Source: Coptodactyla brooksi (Eukaryota; Arthropoda; Insecta; Coleoptera; Scarabaeidae). Taken from it: DNA of 29,672 nucleotides. The position numbers were made by a program, and so were the translations under genes. Shown piece after piece: positions 1 through 11,162 of the stretch. The stretch covers positions 1 through 29,672 of the forward strand of contig JAWQRM010000127.1 of assembly GCA_033557675.1 (NCBI GenBank). The letters run 5' to 3'. The notes beneath the pieces were generated by a model, which saw only the letters and a program-made list of their open reading frames with translations, was not told the DNA's origin and did not search any database. Each line of letters begins with the position of its first letter. Position 1 is the stretch's first letter.

Positions 1-163
1 GAAATGAAAGGCTATCGCCAGCTGTACATTACAAAGCTCTAAGAGAGTTAATTAATTATGCTTAAGCGTACGTCGTCTAGGTAACTTCAATGGCCCCATT
101 AATCTTCTTGGCATCACATTAGTTTTATATTTACCTTAATTAATACTCATTTTGTCCTTTCAG

Positions 164-286
164 GGCATTTCTATATTGACGAATATTTCATCACAGTTTT
201 TACGTAATTATATTTTCACACTTCGTAATCTACAGATAGTACAAATGATAGACCGATATGGATTTTGCAAAATGTTCTTAGTCACG
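164..286 (+). other. Exon-like open segment in repeat A copy 1 (unknown product)
   Basis: A 41-codon open segment follows a pyrimidine-rich acceptor (TTTTGTCCTTTCAG) and is followed by a strong donor (GTAAGT at 287). Its length is 123 bp, so it is phase 0 at both ends, as for a cassette exon. The peptide includes SSQFLRNYIFTLRNLQ and ends near KMFLVT; I do not recognise it. Against the copy at 4159-4281 there are 13 substitutions: 9 at third codon positions, 3 at second and 1 at first, and 8 of 12 changed codons are synonymous. That suggests coding history. A caution is that the 115 bp upstream differ at only about 4 sites, so the segment is not better conserved than its flank. No neighbouring exon could be fixed. 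Confidence 0.35.
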
Positions 287-749
287 GTAAGTTAACCTAA
301 GCAGTCGAGGGTTTGATGGATCGATATTCTCAGCCAAATATATAACTGGAATATTTCAACTTAATTTCACATCGATCCAATGTCACGCGCAATATTACAA
401 GCAATGTCTGCGAACTTGCAACCCATTGGAAGTTATCCAGCACTACTTTAAATGGAATTAATAAGCAACTTTCTATCCATTAATATTGTGTCTTCTATAG
501 AAGCAAAAAGGGCTACTACAATTCCCTTGATATGTCAACAATAATAATATAATTTTGTTCTTCACTTGTTAAATGACCTATGATTAAATTTTCCTTTAAT
601 TCAAAAAAATATTTGGGATAACGACATTATACATATTTGTAATTAATGTATGGTACAGGAATGTAAACATAAATACTAAATATATATGAAACAAATAAAC
701 GTTAAAAAACAAATAAATAAAATACTAATATTCAAAGATGTGAATAAAT

Positions 750-1130
750 TTGCTTTAAAAAACTTATAAGGCACTTTCTACTCCCATTGTCCACCATCAG
801 TTATTTTTTTACCCCTTTGTTCATAAAGATCTCAAAAATAGCACAAAAATCAAACCATACGAAAGGTTAACTATATTTTTAATAGTAAAATTAATTAATG
901 TGGATTAAATTATAATTTGGCACTATGATTTTGTTACCTTGTATCAAACAGTCAAATGAATCCCATTGACATACAAAAACGAAAATTCAGATGTTTTCCT
1001 TTTTGTTAGCAGTTTTGGTATGTATTAATTTTTTATATTTTTATTTTCTATGCCACCCAGAATATTTTCATGTAAGACGTATGCAGCCAAAAAAACTGCA
1101 ACGTTACAAAAATATTTAACATTTTCGCAT
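750..1130. other. Unpaired part of repeat A copy 1, no gene seen
   Basis: This AT-rich stretch has no counterpart in the inverted copy at 3480-4445, although both its flanks do. It holds no ORF, no clear terminal repeats and no recognised motif. Confidence 0.5.
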
Positions 1131-1264
1131 TTCTGATTAAAATTTCCATTAGTTGCCAGTAATTATAGGTTTTATTGATTATATTTGTTGTACCAAAATG
1201 CTTAGGTGTTAAACCTACGTAGACTTAAACGGTTGCAAAAACATACTTTAGTAACCTACTACAA

Positions 1265-1345
1265 GGATGAATGGATTTCCATTTAAAAAAATAGGCGAGT
1301 TAAATTATAGAGTTAGGCGTAGATAGTGTAAATTAAAAAAAAAAC
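1265..1345 (+). mobile_element. 3' remnant of a hAT element (left arm)
   Basis: GATGAATGGATTTCCATTTAAA here corresponds to the last codons of the hAT transposase read on the minus strand at 6714-6740 (CGAATGGATTTCTATTTTAAA). The following AGGCGTAGATAGTGTAAATT corresponds to the hAT 3' untranslated part near 6670-6710. The terminal inverted repeat seen in the right arm at 6595 is missing here, because about 95 bp that lie between the poly-A run and ACAAACAGAAATG are deleted. The left side abuts repeat A, so nearly all of the transposase is gone. Confidence 0.65.
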
Positions 1346-3178
1346 AAACAGAAATGTTGAATGGCTTATGTTTGCGATTAATCTATGGTACTTAGACACA
1401 GGAAATCATATCGGATAGTCTAAAGTGGATTTGCTGATTAAATATGTTTAGGAGAAGAATTTTGCATATCATATGTTTGTACGCTAAGATTTGCTTTCGA
1501 GCGGATGCCGAAAATATTAATGATAGGCATGAACCTATGGAAACAATACGAAAACTTAATTAACATTTTCAGATGCAGAAATTAGAACAGATGGAATAAG
1601 TGAGAACGGTTTAAAAGGTAAACTATAATATAAGCTTTTTAGATAACAAATTGCAGCTTCAGTACCATGATTTTCTTTACATTTTATAGCGCTTTGGTTA
1701 ACAGATTAGAAATGGGCTATATTTGCTTTTGGTTTCTTCCTTATTTTGTTTGTTTTCGATTCATTAGTTTATTATCTTTTAACATTTAAATTGTATTAAT
1801 GTATTGTATAGATTTTCTGGAACGACTAAAAACAACCTTGATCGAAAGTTTAATCAAAATTCATTCCTTTGTCTTTGACCACATACATGTTTCAGATATT
1901 TTATAAGCAAGTGTGTAATTATTTATGATCAATTGAGAATCTGCTTATTGTTGGTCTCCAAAAACTCTGGACGTTATTTGTTGTAATGCTAGCAACAATT
2001 TAATACACGTACATGTAGTTTTTGTGAACACTCTTCATTGTATTACGTATTCGGCCATTGACTAGTACATATAGAGGATAGGTTGCAAATTTTAATAAGT
2101 TTGCTGTACTCTTGATGATACAATTTGTATCATAATGCAAGCTGTAGGTCTCAACTTTCGAAATGGTTGGGACCATTGTATATAAGAATTGATAATACGA
2201 TTATGTTATTATTTCTGTTCCTTATAACATTGTTGGGTGGCAATGGGTAGAAATGTTTTGTTGTATATTGTGCATGATCTTCTAAAAATTGTAAATTACA
2301 AATACAAAATGAAAAAATGATAACCAATGCAAATTAGTAGATGATTTATCCATAAATCCAAGTCCACAATATAGATCAGCTTATTAATTAATAGTAGTTA
2401 ATTAATTTATAGTTTCTGAGTTGAAAATTGTTCCGAATTGTTTCATTTCGGAGTCTGATATGTGGGATTCAGAAGGATACGCGACTGCTTTAATGATTGT
2501 CGATGATTACACGGCTCTGTTATTACACGAACCGTGCAATTACATTTTCTCTAATTCCTAATTTATGAAGAGTATTTCGATTTATTGTTTAGCTAATTAA
2601 AATATGTACAAGTGTTATGGACGGCGTCCATTCTTAGTTGATCACCCGGAACAAAGTGCTGCAATTCTGATACAGATTTGATTAGTATTGGCTATTTTAG
2701 CAAAAAATATACAGAAGCATAATACTAGTTATTACCATCAGAGAGTTTAATTCATCGTCAGCCGTTCATTACGGCTTTCAGCTGCAAACAAACTTCGAAT
2801 TCAATGAATCTAACGTGATCACCGCCATTAAAAGGGTAGAACCAAGGGATGAAAGCTCTATCAAAGTTAATTATATCCGTACTTAAGCGTACGTCGTCCA
2901 GGCAACTTCAATGGCCACATTAATCTACTTGACATCGCATGGGTTTTACATTTACTTTAATTAATGCCCATTTTGTCATTTCATGGCATTTCTATATCGA
3001 CGAATTTCCTCACAATTTCTATGTAATTATATTTTCACTCTTCGTAATCTCCAGATAGTACAAATAATAGACCGATATGAGTTTTGGAAAATGTTCTTAG
3101 TCACGATAAGTTAACCTGAACAGACGAGAGTTTAGTGGATCAATATTCTCAGCTAAATATATCACTGGAATATTTCAA
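1265..3178 (+). repeat. Left arm of a ~2-kb inverted repeat (hAT 3' end + B + part of A)
   Basis: Read forward, this region aligns with the reverse complement of 4616-6740 at roughly 80-85% by eye. Anchors include GAAATCATAT near 1401, AGAACAGATGG near 1586, AATTTTAATAAGTTTGCTGTAC near 2089, GTTAATTAATTTATAGTTTCTGAG near 2397, AATATGTACAAGTGTTA near 2601 and TACTTAAGCGTACGTCGTCC near 2880. No ORF of note is present. The distal part (from 2880) is repeat A, the middle is a flanking repeat called B here, and the proximal end is the hAT remnant. Confidence 0.85.
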
Positions 3179-3430
3179 CTTAATTTCACATCGATCCGAT
3201 GTCATGTGCAATATTGCAAGCTACGTCTGTGAACTTGCAACCCACTGGAAGTTATACGGTACTACTTCAAATGGAATAACAAGCAACCTGGCATTCTGTT
3301 GGATTGCATTAATATTGTGTCTTGTATGGCAGCAATAAGGACTACTATAATTCCCTTAGTATGTCAAAAATATTATTATAATATTACTCTTCGCTTGTTA
3401 AATAACCTACTAATTTTCGCTATTATTACT
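2880..3430 (+). repeat. Repeat A, copy 2 (forward)
   Basis: The copy starts in the shared TACTTAAGCGTACGTCGTC block and follows copies 1 and 3 to about 3430. The exon-like segment of copies 1 and 3 is broken here: the acceptor AG is changed (TTTCATGG near 2980) and the donor GTAAGT reads ATAAGT near 3105. These changes are shared with copy 4, so copies 2 and 4 form one subfamily and copies 1 and 3 another. The 67-codon frame at 3135-3338 lies in this repeat; its relatives in copies 1 and 3 carry stops, and I do not treat it as a gene. Confidence 0.8.
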
Positions 3431-3479
3431 AAGAAAATATGAATATCATTTATGTCACAGATCCGGAAGTACTTCTTAT

Positions 3480-4445
3480 CGGCTCGTTATAAAATTGCTC
3501 TTGTAATAGGCTATTAATTTATGTTCTTGATACTGTTTCAGTTTCCTTAGGTTTAACACCTAAGCATTTTGGTACGAGAAATATAATCAGTAGAATCTAT
3601 AATTACTGGCGGCTAATGGAAATTTTAACTAGAATATCTCTGAATATCAGTAGTTTATTTATTTGTTTTTAACATAGGGGTCCAAAAAAGTAACACAGTC
3701 TCGTATATATTACTTATTTATGTTTATATTCCTGCGCCATATATTAATTACAAATATGTAATACATCATTTATCTTATAATCATATTTTCTTAATAATAA
3801 TAGTGTTCACGTTTAATCTCAAATATTTCTTCGAATTAAAGGAAAATTCAATCATAGGTCGTTTAACAAGTGAAGGACAAAGTTATATTATTATTTTTGA
3901 CATACTAAGGGAATTATAGTAGCCCTTATTGCTGATATACAAGACGCAATATTAATGAAATCCAACAGAATGGAAGGTTGCTTGTTATTCCATTTAAAGT
4001 AGTGCCGGATAACTTCAAATGGGTTGCAAGTTCACAGACGTTGCTTGTAATATTGCACGTGACATTGGATCGATGTGAAATTAAGTTGAAATATTCCAGT
4101 TATATATTTAGCTGAGAATATCGACCCATTAAACCCTCGGCTGCTCAGGTTAACTTACCGTGACTAAGAACATTTTCCAAAACCCATATCGGTCTATCAT
4201 CTGTGCTGTCTGGAGATTACGGAGTGTAAAAATATAATTACGAAGAAATTGTGATGAAATATTCGTTAATGTAGAAATGCCCTGAAAGGACAAAATGAGT
4301 ATTAATTAAGGTAAATATAAAACTAATGTGATGCCAAGTAGATTAATGTGGCCATTGAAGTTGCCTAGACGACGTACGCTTAAGGATAATTAATTAACTC
4401 TGTTAGAGCTTTGTAATGCACGGCTCGCGATAGCCTTTCATTTCT
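3480..4445 (-). repeat. Repeat A, copy 3 (reverse)
   Basis: The reverse complement matches 1-1264, ending at the shared GAAATGAAAGGCTATCGC. It lies tail to tail with copy 2, with only about 50 bp between them, so 2880-4445 is itself an inverted repeat with a short spacer. It carries an intact exon-like segment at 4159-4281. Confidence 0.85.
4159..4281 (-). other. Exon-like open segment in repeat A copy 3 (unknown product)
   Basis: This is the counterpart of 164-286, again 123 bp and open, with a CCTTTCAG acceptor and a GTAAGT donor on the minus strand. The peptide includes SSQFLRNYIFTLRNLQ and RYGFWKMFLVT. Relative to copy 1 the changes fall mostly at third codon positions. I do not recognise the family. 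It could be an exon of a duplicated host gene, an exon of a mobile element, or a chance open stretch. Neighbouring exons were not found. Confidence 0.35.
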
Positions 4446-4615
4446 CAGGGTTTGACAATATATGTATCAATTCACAATGAGTAACTTAAACTATCTGATG
4501 GTAATATCCAGTATTGTGCTTTTGCATATTTTTTTCTAAAATATTCAATATTAATCAAATCTATATCAGAATTGCAGCACCTTGTACATATTTTAATTAG
4601 CTAATAAACAATCTG
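4446..4615 (-). repeat. Fragment of repeat B end between A copies 3 and 4
   Basis: The reverse complement matches 2583-2745 (ATTAGCTAATTAAAATATGTACAAG, then GCTGCAATTCTGATA and TATTACCATCAGA). It lacks the roughly 45 bp that contain GGACGGCGTCC in the left arm. Its position gives the order B, A, B-end, A on the minus strand, so A and B were tandem as well as inverted. Confidence 0.7.
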
Positions 4616-4950
4616 AAATATTTCAGTGATATATTTAGCTGAGAATATTGATCCATTAAACGCTCGTCTGTTCAGGTTAACTTATCGTGACTAAGAACAT
4701 TTTCCAAAACTCATATCGGTCTATTATTTGTACTGTCTGGAGATTACGAAGTGTGAAAATATAATTACATAGAAATTGTGAGGAAATATTCATCGATATA
4801 GAAATGCCATGAAAGGACAAAATGGGTATTAATTAAGGTAAATGTAATACCCATGTGATGTCAAATAGATTAATGTGGCCATTCAAGTTGCCTGGACGAC
4901 GTACGCTTAAGTACAAGTATAATTAACTCTGTTGGAGCTTTCATCCCTTG
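4616..4950 (-). repeat. Repeat A, copy 4 (reverse, truncated)
   Basis: This is a shortened copy that stops at the ATATTTCAGTGATATATTTAGC block and then joins the B-end fragment. It shares with copy 2 the lost splice acceptor and the changed donor (ATAAGT). Confidence 0.8.
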
Positions 4951-5476
4951 GTTCTAACCTTTTAATAGCGCTGGTTACGTTAGATTCATTGAATTCGAAG
5001 TTTGTTTACAGCTGAAAGCTGTAATGAACGGCTGACGATGAACTAAACTATCTAATGGTAATAACTAGTATTATGCTTCTGTATATTTTTTTGCTAAAAT
5101 ATTCAATACTAATCAAATCTGTATTAGAATTGCAGCACCTTGTACCGGGTGATCAACTAAGAATGGACGCCGTCCGTAACACTTGTACATATTTTAATTA
5201 GCTAAACAATAAATCGAAATACTCTTCATAAATTAGGTATGAAAGAAAATGTAATTGTGCGATTCGCATAATAATAGAGCGGTGTAATCATCAGCGATCA
5301 CTAAAGCAGTCGCATATCCTTCTGAAGCCAATATTTCGGACCCCGAAGTAGAACAATTCGGAACAATTTTCAACTCAGAAACTGTAAATTAATTAACTAC
5401 TAATGAATAAACGGATATCTACTAACCATCTACTAATTTCTATTGCTTATAATTTTTTAATTAAAAACATCTAATT

Positions 5477-5657
5477 AAGTTAGTCACTGGTTACCACTTT
5501 GCCAAAACGATATTAAATTTGTTAACCCTTGATAATGTCAACCAAGTCGACATTATCAAGGGTTGATAATGTCTCTTGATAATGTCGACTTGGTCGACGA
5601 AATGCGCATCGAGCTATTTAATATCGTTTTGGTGAAGTGGTAACCACTGACTAACTT
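5477..5657. mobile_element. MITE-like foldback element with nested palindromes
   Basis: Arms of 42 bp at 5477-5518 and 5616-5657 are inverted repeats with 3 mismatches (AAGTTAGTCACTGGTTACCA and its partner). Inside, 5524-5539 and 5549-5564 are a perfect 16-bp inverted pair (AACCCTTGATAATGTC) around a 9-base loop. A further 11-bp inverted pair (ACCAAGTCGAC near 5541 and GTCGACTTGGT near 5584) overlaps it. The element is absent at the matching place in the left arm, which supports a later insertion. A clear target-site duplication could not be fixed and no coding sequence is present. Confidence 0.75.
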
Positions 5658-6594
5658 GTTACAAAGCAAAAGGTTCCATATCCACAAAATTCAAAAACAT
5701 CTAATATAAATATGAAATTGGCAAAGTAATTTTTGACAATTTTATATATATAATCTCGTAATAACATGTGTTATTCTACTAATTACATGGAAAATAGTAA
5801 AACAATCCTACATATTAACAATTCTTACACGCAATATTCTCAACTAGTTAGTAAGTTGAGGCCTACGGCTTGCATCATGATACAAATTGTAACATCAAGA
5901 AAAGTACAGCAAACTTATTAAAATTTGTAACCAACCATTACTAGTCAATGGTCGAATACTTAATACAATGAAGAATAGAGTTTTTGGAGATTAATAATAA
6001 TGATAATAGTCATAAATAATTACACACTTGCTATAAAATATTTCCAAGATGTATGCCATTAAAGGCAGACGAATGAATTGTGATTAAATTTTCGATCGCC
6101 GTTGTTTTTAATCGTCCCAGAAAATGTATATACGAGTACTAGTAATACAAAATAATAACACAATTTAAATTTAAAAGAAGAATAAACTAATGAAGCGAAA
6201 AGAAATACAATAAAGAAAAGATCAAAACTAAACAAAGACCATTTTCAATCTGTACACAAAGCGCTGTAAAATTTAAAGAAAGTTATGTTACTGAAGTTGC
6301 AATTTGTTGTCTAAAAAGCTGATATTATAGCTTTGAAACTCTTCTCACTTATACCATCTGTTCTAATTTCTGTATCTCCAAATGTTTTGAATTACGTTTT
6401 CGTATTGTTTTCATATGTTTATGCCTAACATTCATGTTTTACATTAATACCTTGGACAATTCTCCCAGTATCCATATTTAACCAGCGAATCGACTTTAAA
6501 GTATTCAATATGATTTCCTGTTTCCTAGTACCGTAGAACCGCAGAAGTCGTTCAGCATTTCTGTTTGTTGTTTAACTAGAATATCTAATTAGAA

Positions 6595-6620
6595 CAGTGG
6601 CGGCTCGTGGCCAATTGTAA
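6595..6620 (-). mobile_element. hAT-type terminal inverted repeat (3' end of element)
   Basis: CAGTGGCGGCTCGTGGCC is of the form typical of hAT element ends (CAG start, GGCGGCTC core). It lies about 120 bp beyond the stop of the transposase at 6714, as expected for the 3' terminus of an element read on the minus strand. The 8 bases outside are AATTAGAA. The partner terminus was not found to the right, so the duplication could not be tested. Confidence 0.6.
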
Positions 6621-6713
6621 AGTTAGAGCTCTCGTTTTTACAAATCTAATTTCCATATGTATTTTTTTTTAATTTACACTATCTACACCTAAATTTAAAA
6701 TTGAACTCACCTA

Positions 6714-7105
6714 TTATTTAAAATAGAAATCCATTCGGCGATTTTTGTAGCTAATGAATTTCTTGATCACTTTGTCATTAAAGTTTGCAATATCGCCAAC
6801 CATTGAGCTCTCAATTGATAATATTCGGAATGCTGTCTCAATTTACTTCCCCACCATAGTACTTCTCAGAAATCTTTTTAAAAAAGAAAAACAGTTTTCT
6901 GTTTCGGAAGTGGACATCGGAAAATTACCAACACTAGAACCTTCAAAGTGTTGGTAATTTTCTGAAAGGCTGCGTTCAATCCTAATGATCCCATAAAGTT
7001 CAAAGTTTTTAAACAGCCAAAAATTTGTTCATTTCCAATAATTTCTGGTCTCGAGTAAAATAGACTGAGTTCAGATTTAAAATTGTTGCTGTCAGTCATT
7101 TAAAA
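6714..7105 (-). pseudogene. hAT transposase, C-terminal dimerisation region, decayed
   Basis: On the minus strand the region first reads FKSELSLFYSRPEI and then, after frame changes near 6880, LSIESSMVGDIANFNDKVI followed by KNRRMDFYFK and a TAA at 6714-6716. This is the pattern of the hAT C-terminal dimerisation domain of the TTF/ZMYM-like type, where a serine-rich ERSFS-like block precedes an RxTM and an LSIE block. The frame is broken at least once and an ERSFS-like core is not readable. The catalytic upstream two thirds were not found. A terminal repeat at 6595 agrees with the assignment. Confidence 0.65.
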
Positions 7106-7850
7106 TATCTCGCAAAATCGATGTATAGGTTGCACTGGCAAATTGTTTCGTAATTCGCTTACAAATAAACTTGCTCCAGGGAGATGATTTTTTAATCCAA
7201 AACGTTACCGTATTCTCGATACAGCGTCCTTTACTTTCTCTTTCATTGGAGGTAAACCATTTACCTCCAGTCTACAGCCATTTGGATTTTTACATGGGCT
7301 GGGCTAGACAATAGCTAGATAGATATCGAGTATAATAAAACTTTTCTAAAATGGTACATGTATTAATTTTTCATTGTTTTTGTCAGGCCTATCTACCATT
7401 CAAATGAGTCTAAAAAGTTAAATACTTTTCAGATTCACAATCAAACCAGCAATACAAAATTCACACAACCAGAACGATATATCTTGTATAAGATACGCTT
7501 TAATATCATAGAAGGTTTCATTAGTCATACTCTTAATTTAAGTTTTAAATTTATTTTAGTGTACTGTTTTAGTCATACTCTTTCCAATTCTAGTATCGCA
7601 CGTAAATGTGTGTTTATGTGAATATACAGGTTTTTTAAAACTTTATTTGCATGTGGGGGATTTATGCAAGTGGTACTTATAGGCATATAAATAATGTTAA
7701 TAATAATAATGTTAATTGCAGCTAATGCGCTGCAATTGTCATTGGAAATAAATATACTACGTAGTAAAGTTTCAAATGATGCGTTATCTAAAGTTCCACC
7801 TGTTATTGAGACTTTTAGCTGTAGTATGTTTTATTTTTTATGGAATAAGA
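7106..7850. other. No gene seen; probable decayed upstream part of the hAT element
   Basis: This may hold more of the hAT element on the minus strand (a short open piece reading MKEKVKDAVSRIR near 7225), but nothing firm. A short hairpin lies at 7245-7268, with TGGAGGTAAA and its partner around CCA. The rest is AT-rich without recognisable features. Confidence 0.4.
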
Positions 7851-7856
7851 AAATAA

Positions 7857-8150
7857 TTGACCTCTGAGCGGGATTCGAATCTGCGCTCTCTAGTTTCATG
7901 CCAAACGCTCTTACCGCTGAGATATGCAGTGATTTACACACTCTTCAAAAAATCATCCTCTTATTTTCCAGTTGCAGACCCGAACAGGTACACCCCACCT
8001 AATATAAGGTATGAACAGTGTAAAGGGTACAAAGGTGTTATTCATGCGAATTTGTTGTTTTTCCGTGGATCTTTGTTCAAATTAAAAATTAAGTAATTAA
8101 TTACTTTTTATTGAAGAAGAAAATGATTCACCTCTGAGCAGGATATTAGT
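7857..8150 (-). repeat. tRNA-derived tandem repeat, copy pair 1
   Basis: A tRNA-like head lies at 7861-7930 on the minus strand, with an A box-like TATCTCAGCGGTAAGAGC and a B box-like GATTCGAATCC. Beyond it are stretches shared with 16640-16850 (CCCGAAC, GGTATGAAC, AAAGGTGTTAT) and the palindrome AAGTAATTAATTACTT at 8091-8106. A second head start (CACCTCTGAGCAGGAT near 8130) follows about 270 bp after the first, so the unit is tandem and the second copy is cut short. The acceptor stem does not pair, so this is not a functional tRNA gene. Confidence 0.7.
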
Positions 8151-11150
8151 TTAATAATTCGTTTTGTATTATTTCGCTTAATAAACAAAGTTTTACAGTA
8201 TGCCACTCATTGTATACTCTAATTTTTTGTTACTTGATCAAAATTTTCTTCCCAACTAAGCTGCTTATCGATCATAATATACCTGCTCTAATAGCACAAA
8301 GTGCTGCTGGTTTGTTAGTATGACACTTTTATTCTTATTTAATGTTTTTTAGAGTTGATCCTGTCAATTGAAATGACAATTTACTGTTGTATTATCATAT
8401 TTATAACAATATCTATAACCGCATTGACAAGAGATACTTTTTCATTAACTCTTTGATATAACACTGAATAGAGCAAATACTGAATAGAATATGTAATTGA
8501 AGATTCCCTTTCTTGAAAACTGCAACTCTCAGTACTTCAAGAAATATTCCTTTTACAACACGTTTATTCGATATGTTTGCAAGAGATGTTCGCAATTCCA
8601 GAGAAAGTGTTTTAGCAATTTAAACAGATATAGTGCCGATTCAGATTTAGTTTTATTTTTATGTGCATTTATTGATATGGGCACGTCAACAGAAGTAATA
8701 GTCACATCATTTGTATTTTATTGTTAAAATTACTTATCCTACGATTAATAAAGGGCTGTTTTTTCACTCTTCATATCGCAGAGAATTTAAGAAGAAGTTT
8801 AAAATTTTATTTTAAACCTTCAGGTATGTTGCAATACTCATTTTTTTTATTTTAATGGGAAAGAACAACTAAAACAATTTGTTTAAATCTCAGCCTTTTA
8901 CATTTTCAGAACGCAACACATCTTTAAATAATTCATATTATTACAGTTAATAAATTATTAATAAATTCAAGAGATAACTAAACGTTCAGGTATCCATTGC
9001 ATTTGAAATGATCAAACATTTCTGGATCAAAGCTATCGCATTTTCAACAAGTTTCAATTTAACTAATAAAGTAGTTTAATAAATAGTTCATTGTAATAGT
9101 TTATTATTCACATTATTTGATTCTTCATTAATATTGAAATCTTTCAAAAGGCAAATTAACGCTGAATCCTGCTTTAATGCTCCTTCATAAATCTTATCCT
9201 ACATCTGTTACTTGCGGCCGATATTTCCACTGGAATTAGCTTCTATTTTAGGCTTTTCACGGCTTTCGGTACAGCTAATTATTTTTGTTAAAGTAGTTTA
9301 TGTGTATTGTTTGATGGAAAAATAAATAGTATTAGAAAGACCACAGCAGAATACATAGCAGTACTCAGAAATTCATTGACATTATCAATTAGTACCCAAT
9401 TATGAAAGTTGAATCAAATATTCATTGATTTCATAAATAATATTTCTTTCTAGGTATCAATAAATGATACAATAACACTTGTTCCATGTAGGCGTTTCTT
9501 TAGCTGTTAACTTTGCTTCCAAAACACATTGCGCAATGTTAATGGGAAATATATCAGTATTGTTTAACAAGCTAGTTAATATACACATTTATTATTTTAT
9601 GGTAGACTGTGTAGATTTATATTTTACCAGGAATAGTTCTTAATTAACAGTTACCAAGCATTAAAGGTTAAATTCCAAGGTTAGATGAAATCTGACTTGC
9701 CGCACTTTTATTGTGACACCATTGCGGAAAGAATGTGAAGAATGTGTAAACGACAAGTACTGTATTGGAAATTAATTTAACGAGTTATGACTTAAAACAA
9801 AATTTTTATGGCATTTAAACATTTTTAATATTTTGTGAATTTTTAATTCGATTTCTTGTGTCGCGTCAATACAAGAGCTAAATGATCATTGAAATATCAT
9901 GTTGACGTAACAAATTCTATGTTTACGTACACACAATTACGTTAACCCATATTATAGAAAATAGATTTGAAATTCTTACAAATCCAGGAAACATTTGCTA
10001 CCGAAAGCATATTGTGCAGAAATTCTTAATATGAATATAAGTAGATTGTGCCGTGTTAACGCTTGACCCTTTGACGCTTACAACATTTCCATGGCAATGT
10101 AGGTTCCAAGTAAGACAATCGATACAAAATTACTGCCGCTAGAATAAAGCGTGTGTTTTTTGGGTAATGCGTCAACCAATATTGTAAAAGGCATTATAAA
10201 AGAGGGGTTGTAACAGGAATTTCATTAGCCTAATTTAAATACGATCGCACGTTTTTTTTTAAATAAAATAGAATGTGAGTGTTTTCTTGAAGTTACTTTT
10301 TAGACATTATTTTGTATTACTGGTTTGAATAAAATATATATCCATTATTAGATTTAATTTTACGGACAAAAAGGAAAATTGAAAATGTTAATTTCTCGTA
10401 TTAATAGTGGTTGATGGAGAAGGAAAACTGTGATTATATAAATCTGTTTAGAAGTGTTTGATAATTATGATCTTCAAAACTATTTAGTAGTAGACTACGA
10501 ACGTTGTATTACTTATTTTAATGTGCCTATTCATATAGAAAGCTGATAAGCCAAATCACTGACAACGCTATACATGATCTGACTGGCTCAGGTGATCAGA
10601 TGCGCTCAGCCATAAAATAAATGAATTACCTTATAATACTTTAAAGATTAAGCCGAACAAAGTTTCTTAGAATCTCTACTTTTCTAAAGCCCAATCACGA
10701 GCTGACATTTAGTTAATTTTAGCCGGCCAACTTACTCTTCTTCTAATGTTCTAAATCGGAAATTCTAACCTATTGCTTTCTTACATGATATCTGCTCAAC
10801 CCAACTTCACTTTAGAGGTTCGTCTATATTACTTTGCTTGATTCGTATGATTTGTTTTTCCATCGCGAGACTCTCGAAAGTTAATTTCCATAGGAACTTT
10901 CTGTTTTAATATAGTTTTTACTGACCAATTAACTTTATGTACTTACTAAAGCTGAAAGAAAATGGAGTGTGTGAGTAGGGTCGTACAGATGGAGAGAGAT
11001 ATAATAAGATTACATCTCTCTATTATATCTAGGATTAAAAGACATAATGTTCCATCTGTTATTCTCCAAAGATCGATTCGGACATAAGCTACACAACGTC
11101 TCGGGAGCGTCACGTAATGGTGCCGTCATGCAACCATGCTTACACATTAA
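8151..11150. other. AT-rich intergenic stretch, no gene seen
   Basis: Three kilobases without a supportable gene on either strand. ORFs here (for example 8497-8727) are short and show no family pattern. One structured spot at 10985-11059 is listed separately. Confidence 0.6.
10985..11059. repeat. Imperfect nested hairpin
   Basis: Outer 9-bp arms ACAGATGGA (10985-10993) and TCCATCTGT (11051-11059) enclose a second pair, AGATATAATA (10997-11006) and TATTATATCT (11021-11030). It may be a very short foldback element; no duplication was seen. Confidence 0.5.
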
Positions 11151-11162
11151 GTCGTATACCCA

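Larger units (their letters stand above)
1..1264 (+). repeat. Repeat A, copy 1 (forward, cut by window edge)
   Basis: This stretch matches the reverse complement of 3480-4445 from its first base, where both copies read GAAATGAAAGGCTATCGC. The match runs through the shared block around CTTAAGCGTACGTCGTC (about 61-80) to the shared block CCAAAATGCTTAGGTGTTAAACCTA near 1194-1217. About 750-1130 has no counterpart in copy 3, so it is either an insertion here or a deletion there. The copy ends near 1264, where sequence like the end of a hAT transposase begins. The true left end lies outside the window. The repeat carries a 123-bp splice-flanked open segment, listed separately. What A is could not be identified. 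Confidence 0.85.
4616..6740 (-). repeat. Right arm of the ~2-kb inverted repeat
   Basis: The reverse complement aligns with 1265-3178. Relative to the left arm it carries an extra MITE-like foldback at 5477-5657 and about 95 bp more of hAT terminus near 6575-6670. It contains part of repeat A (4616-4950) and the B repeat. No gene is seen apart from the hAT remnant. Confidence 0.85.

Noticed and set aside
3135..3338. 67-codon plus-strand ORF in repeat A copy 2
   Set aside because: The matching frames in copies 1 and 3 contain stops or frameshifts, and the changes are not biased to third positions, so it looks like an open stretch by chance within a repeat.
8413..8727. Overlapping ORFs of 60 and 76 codons on both strands
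   Set aside because: Short, overlapping, no family motif, no splice or promoter context, and composition like the surrounding AT-rich DNA.
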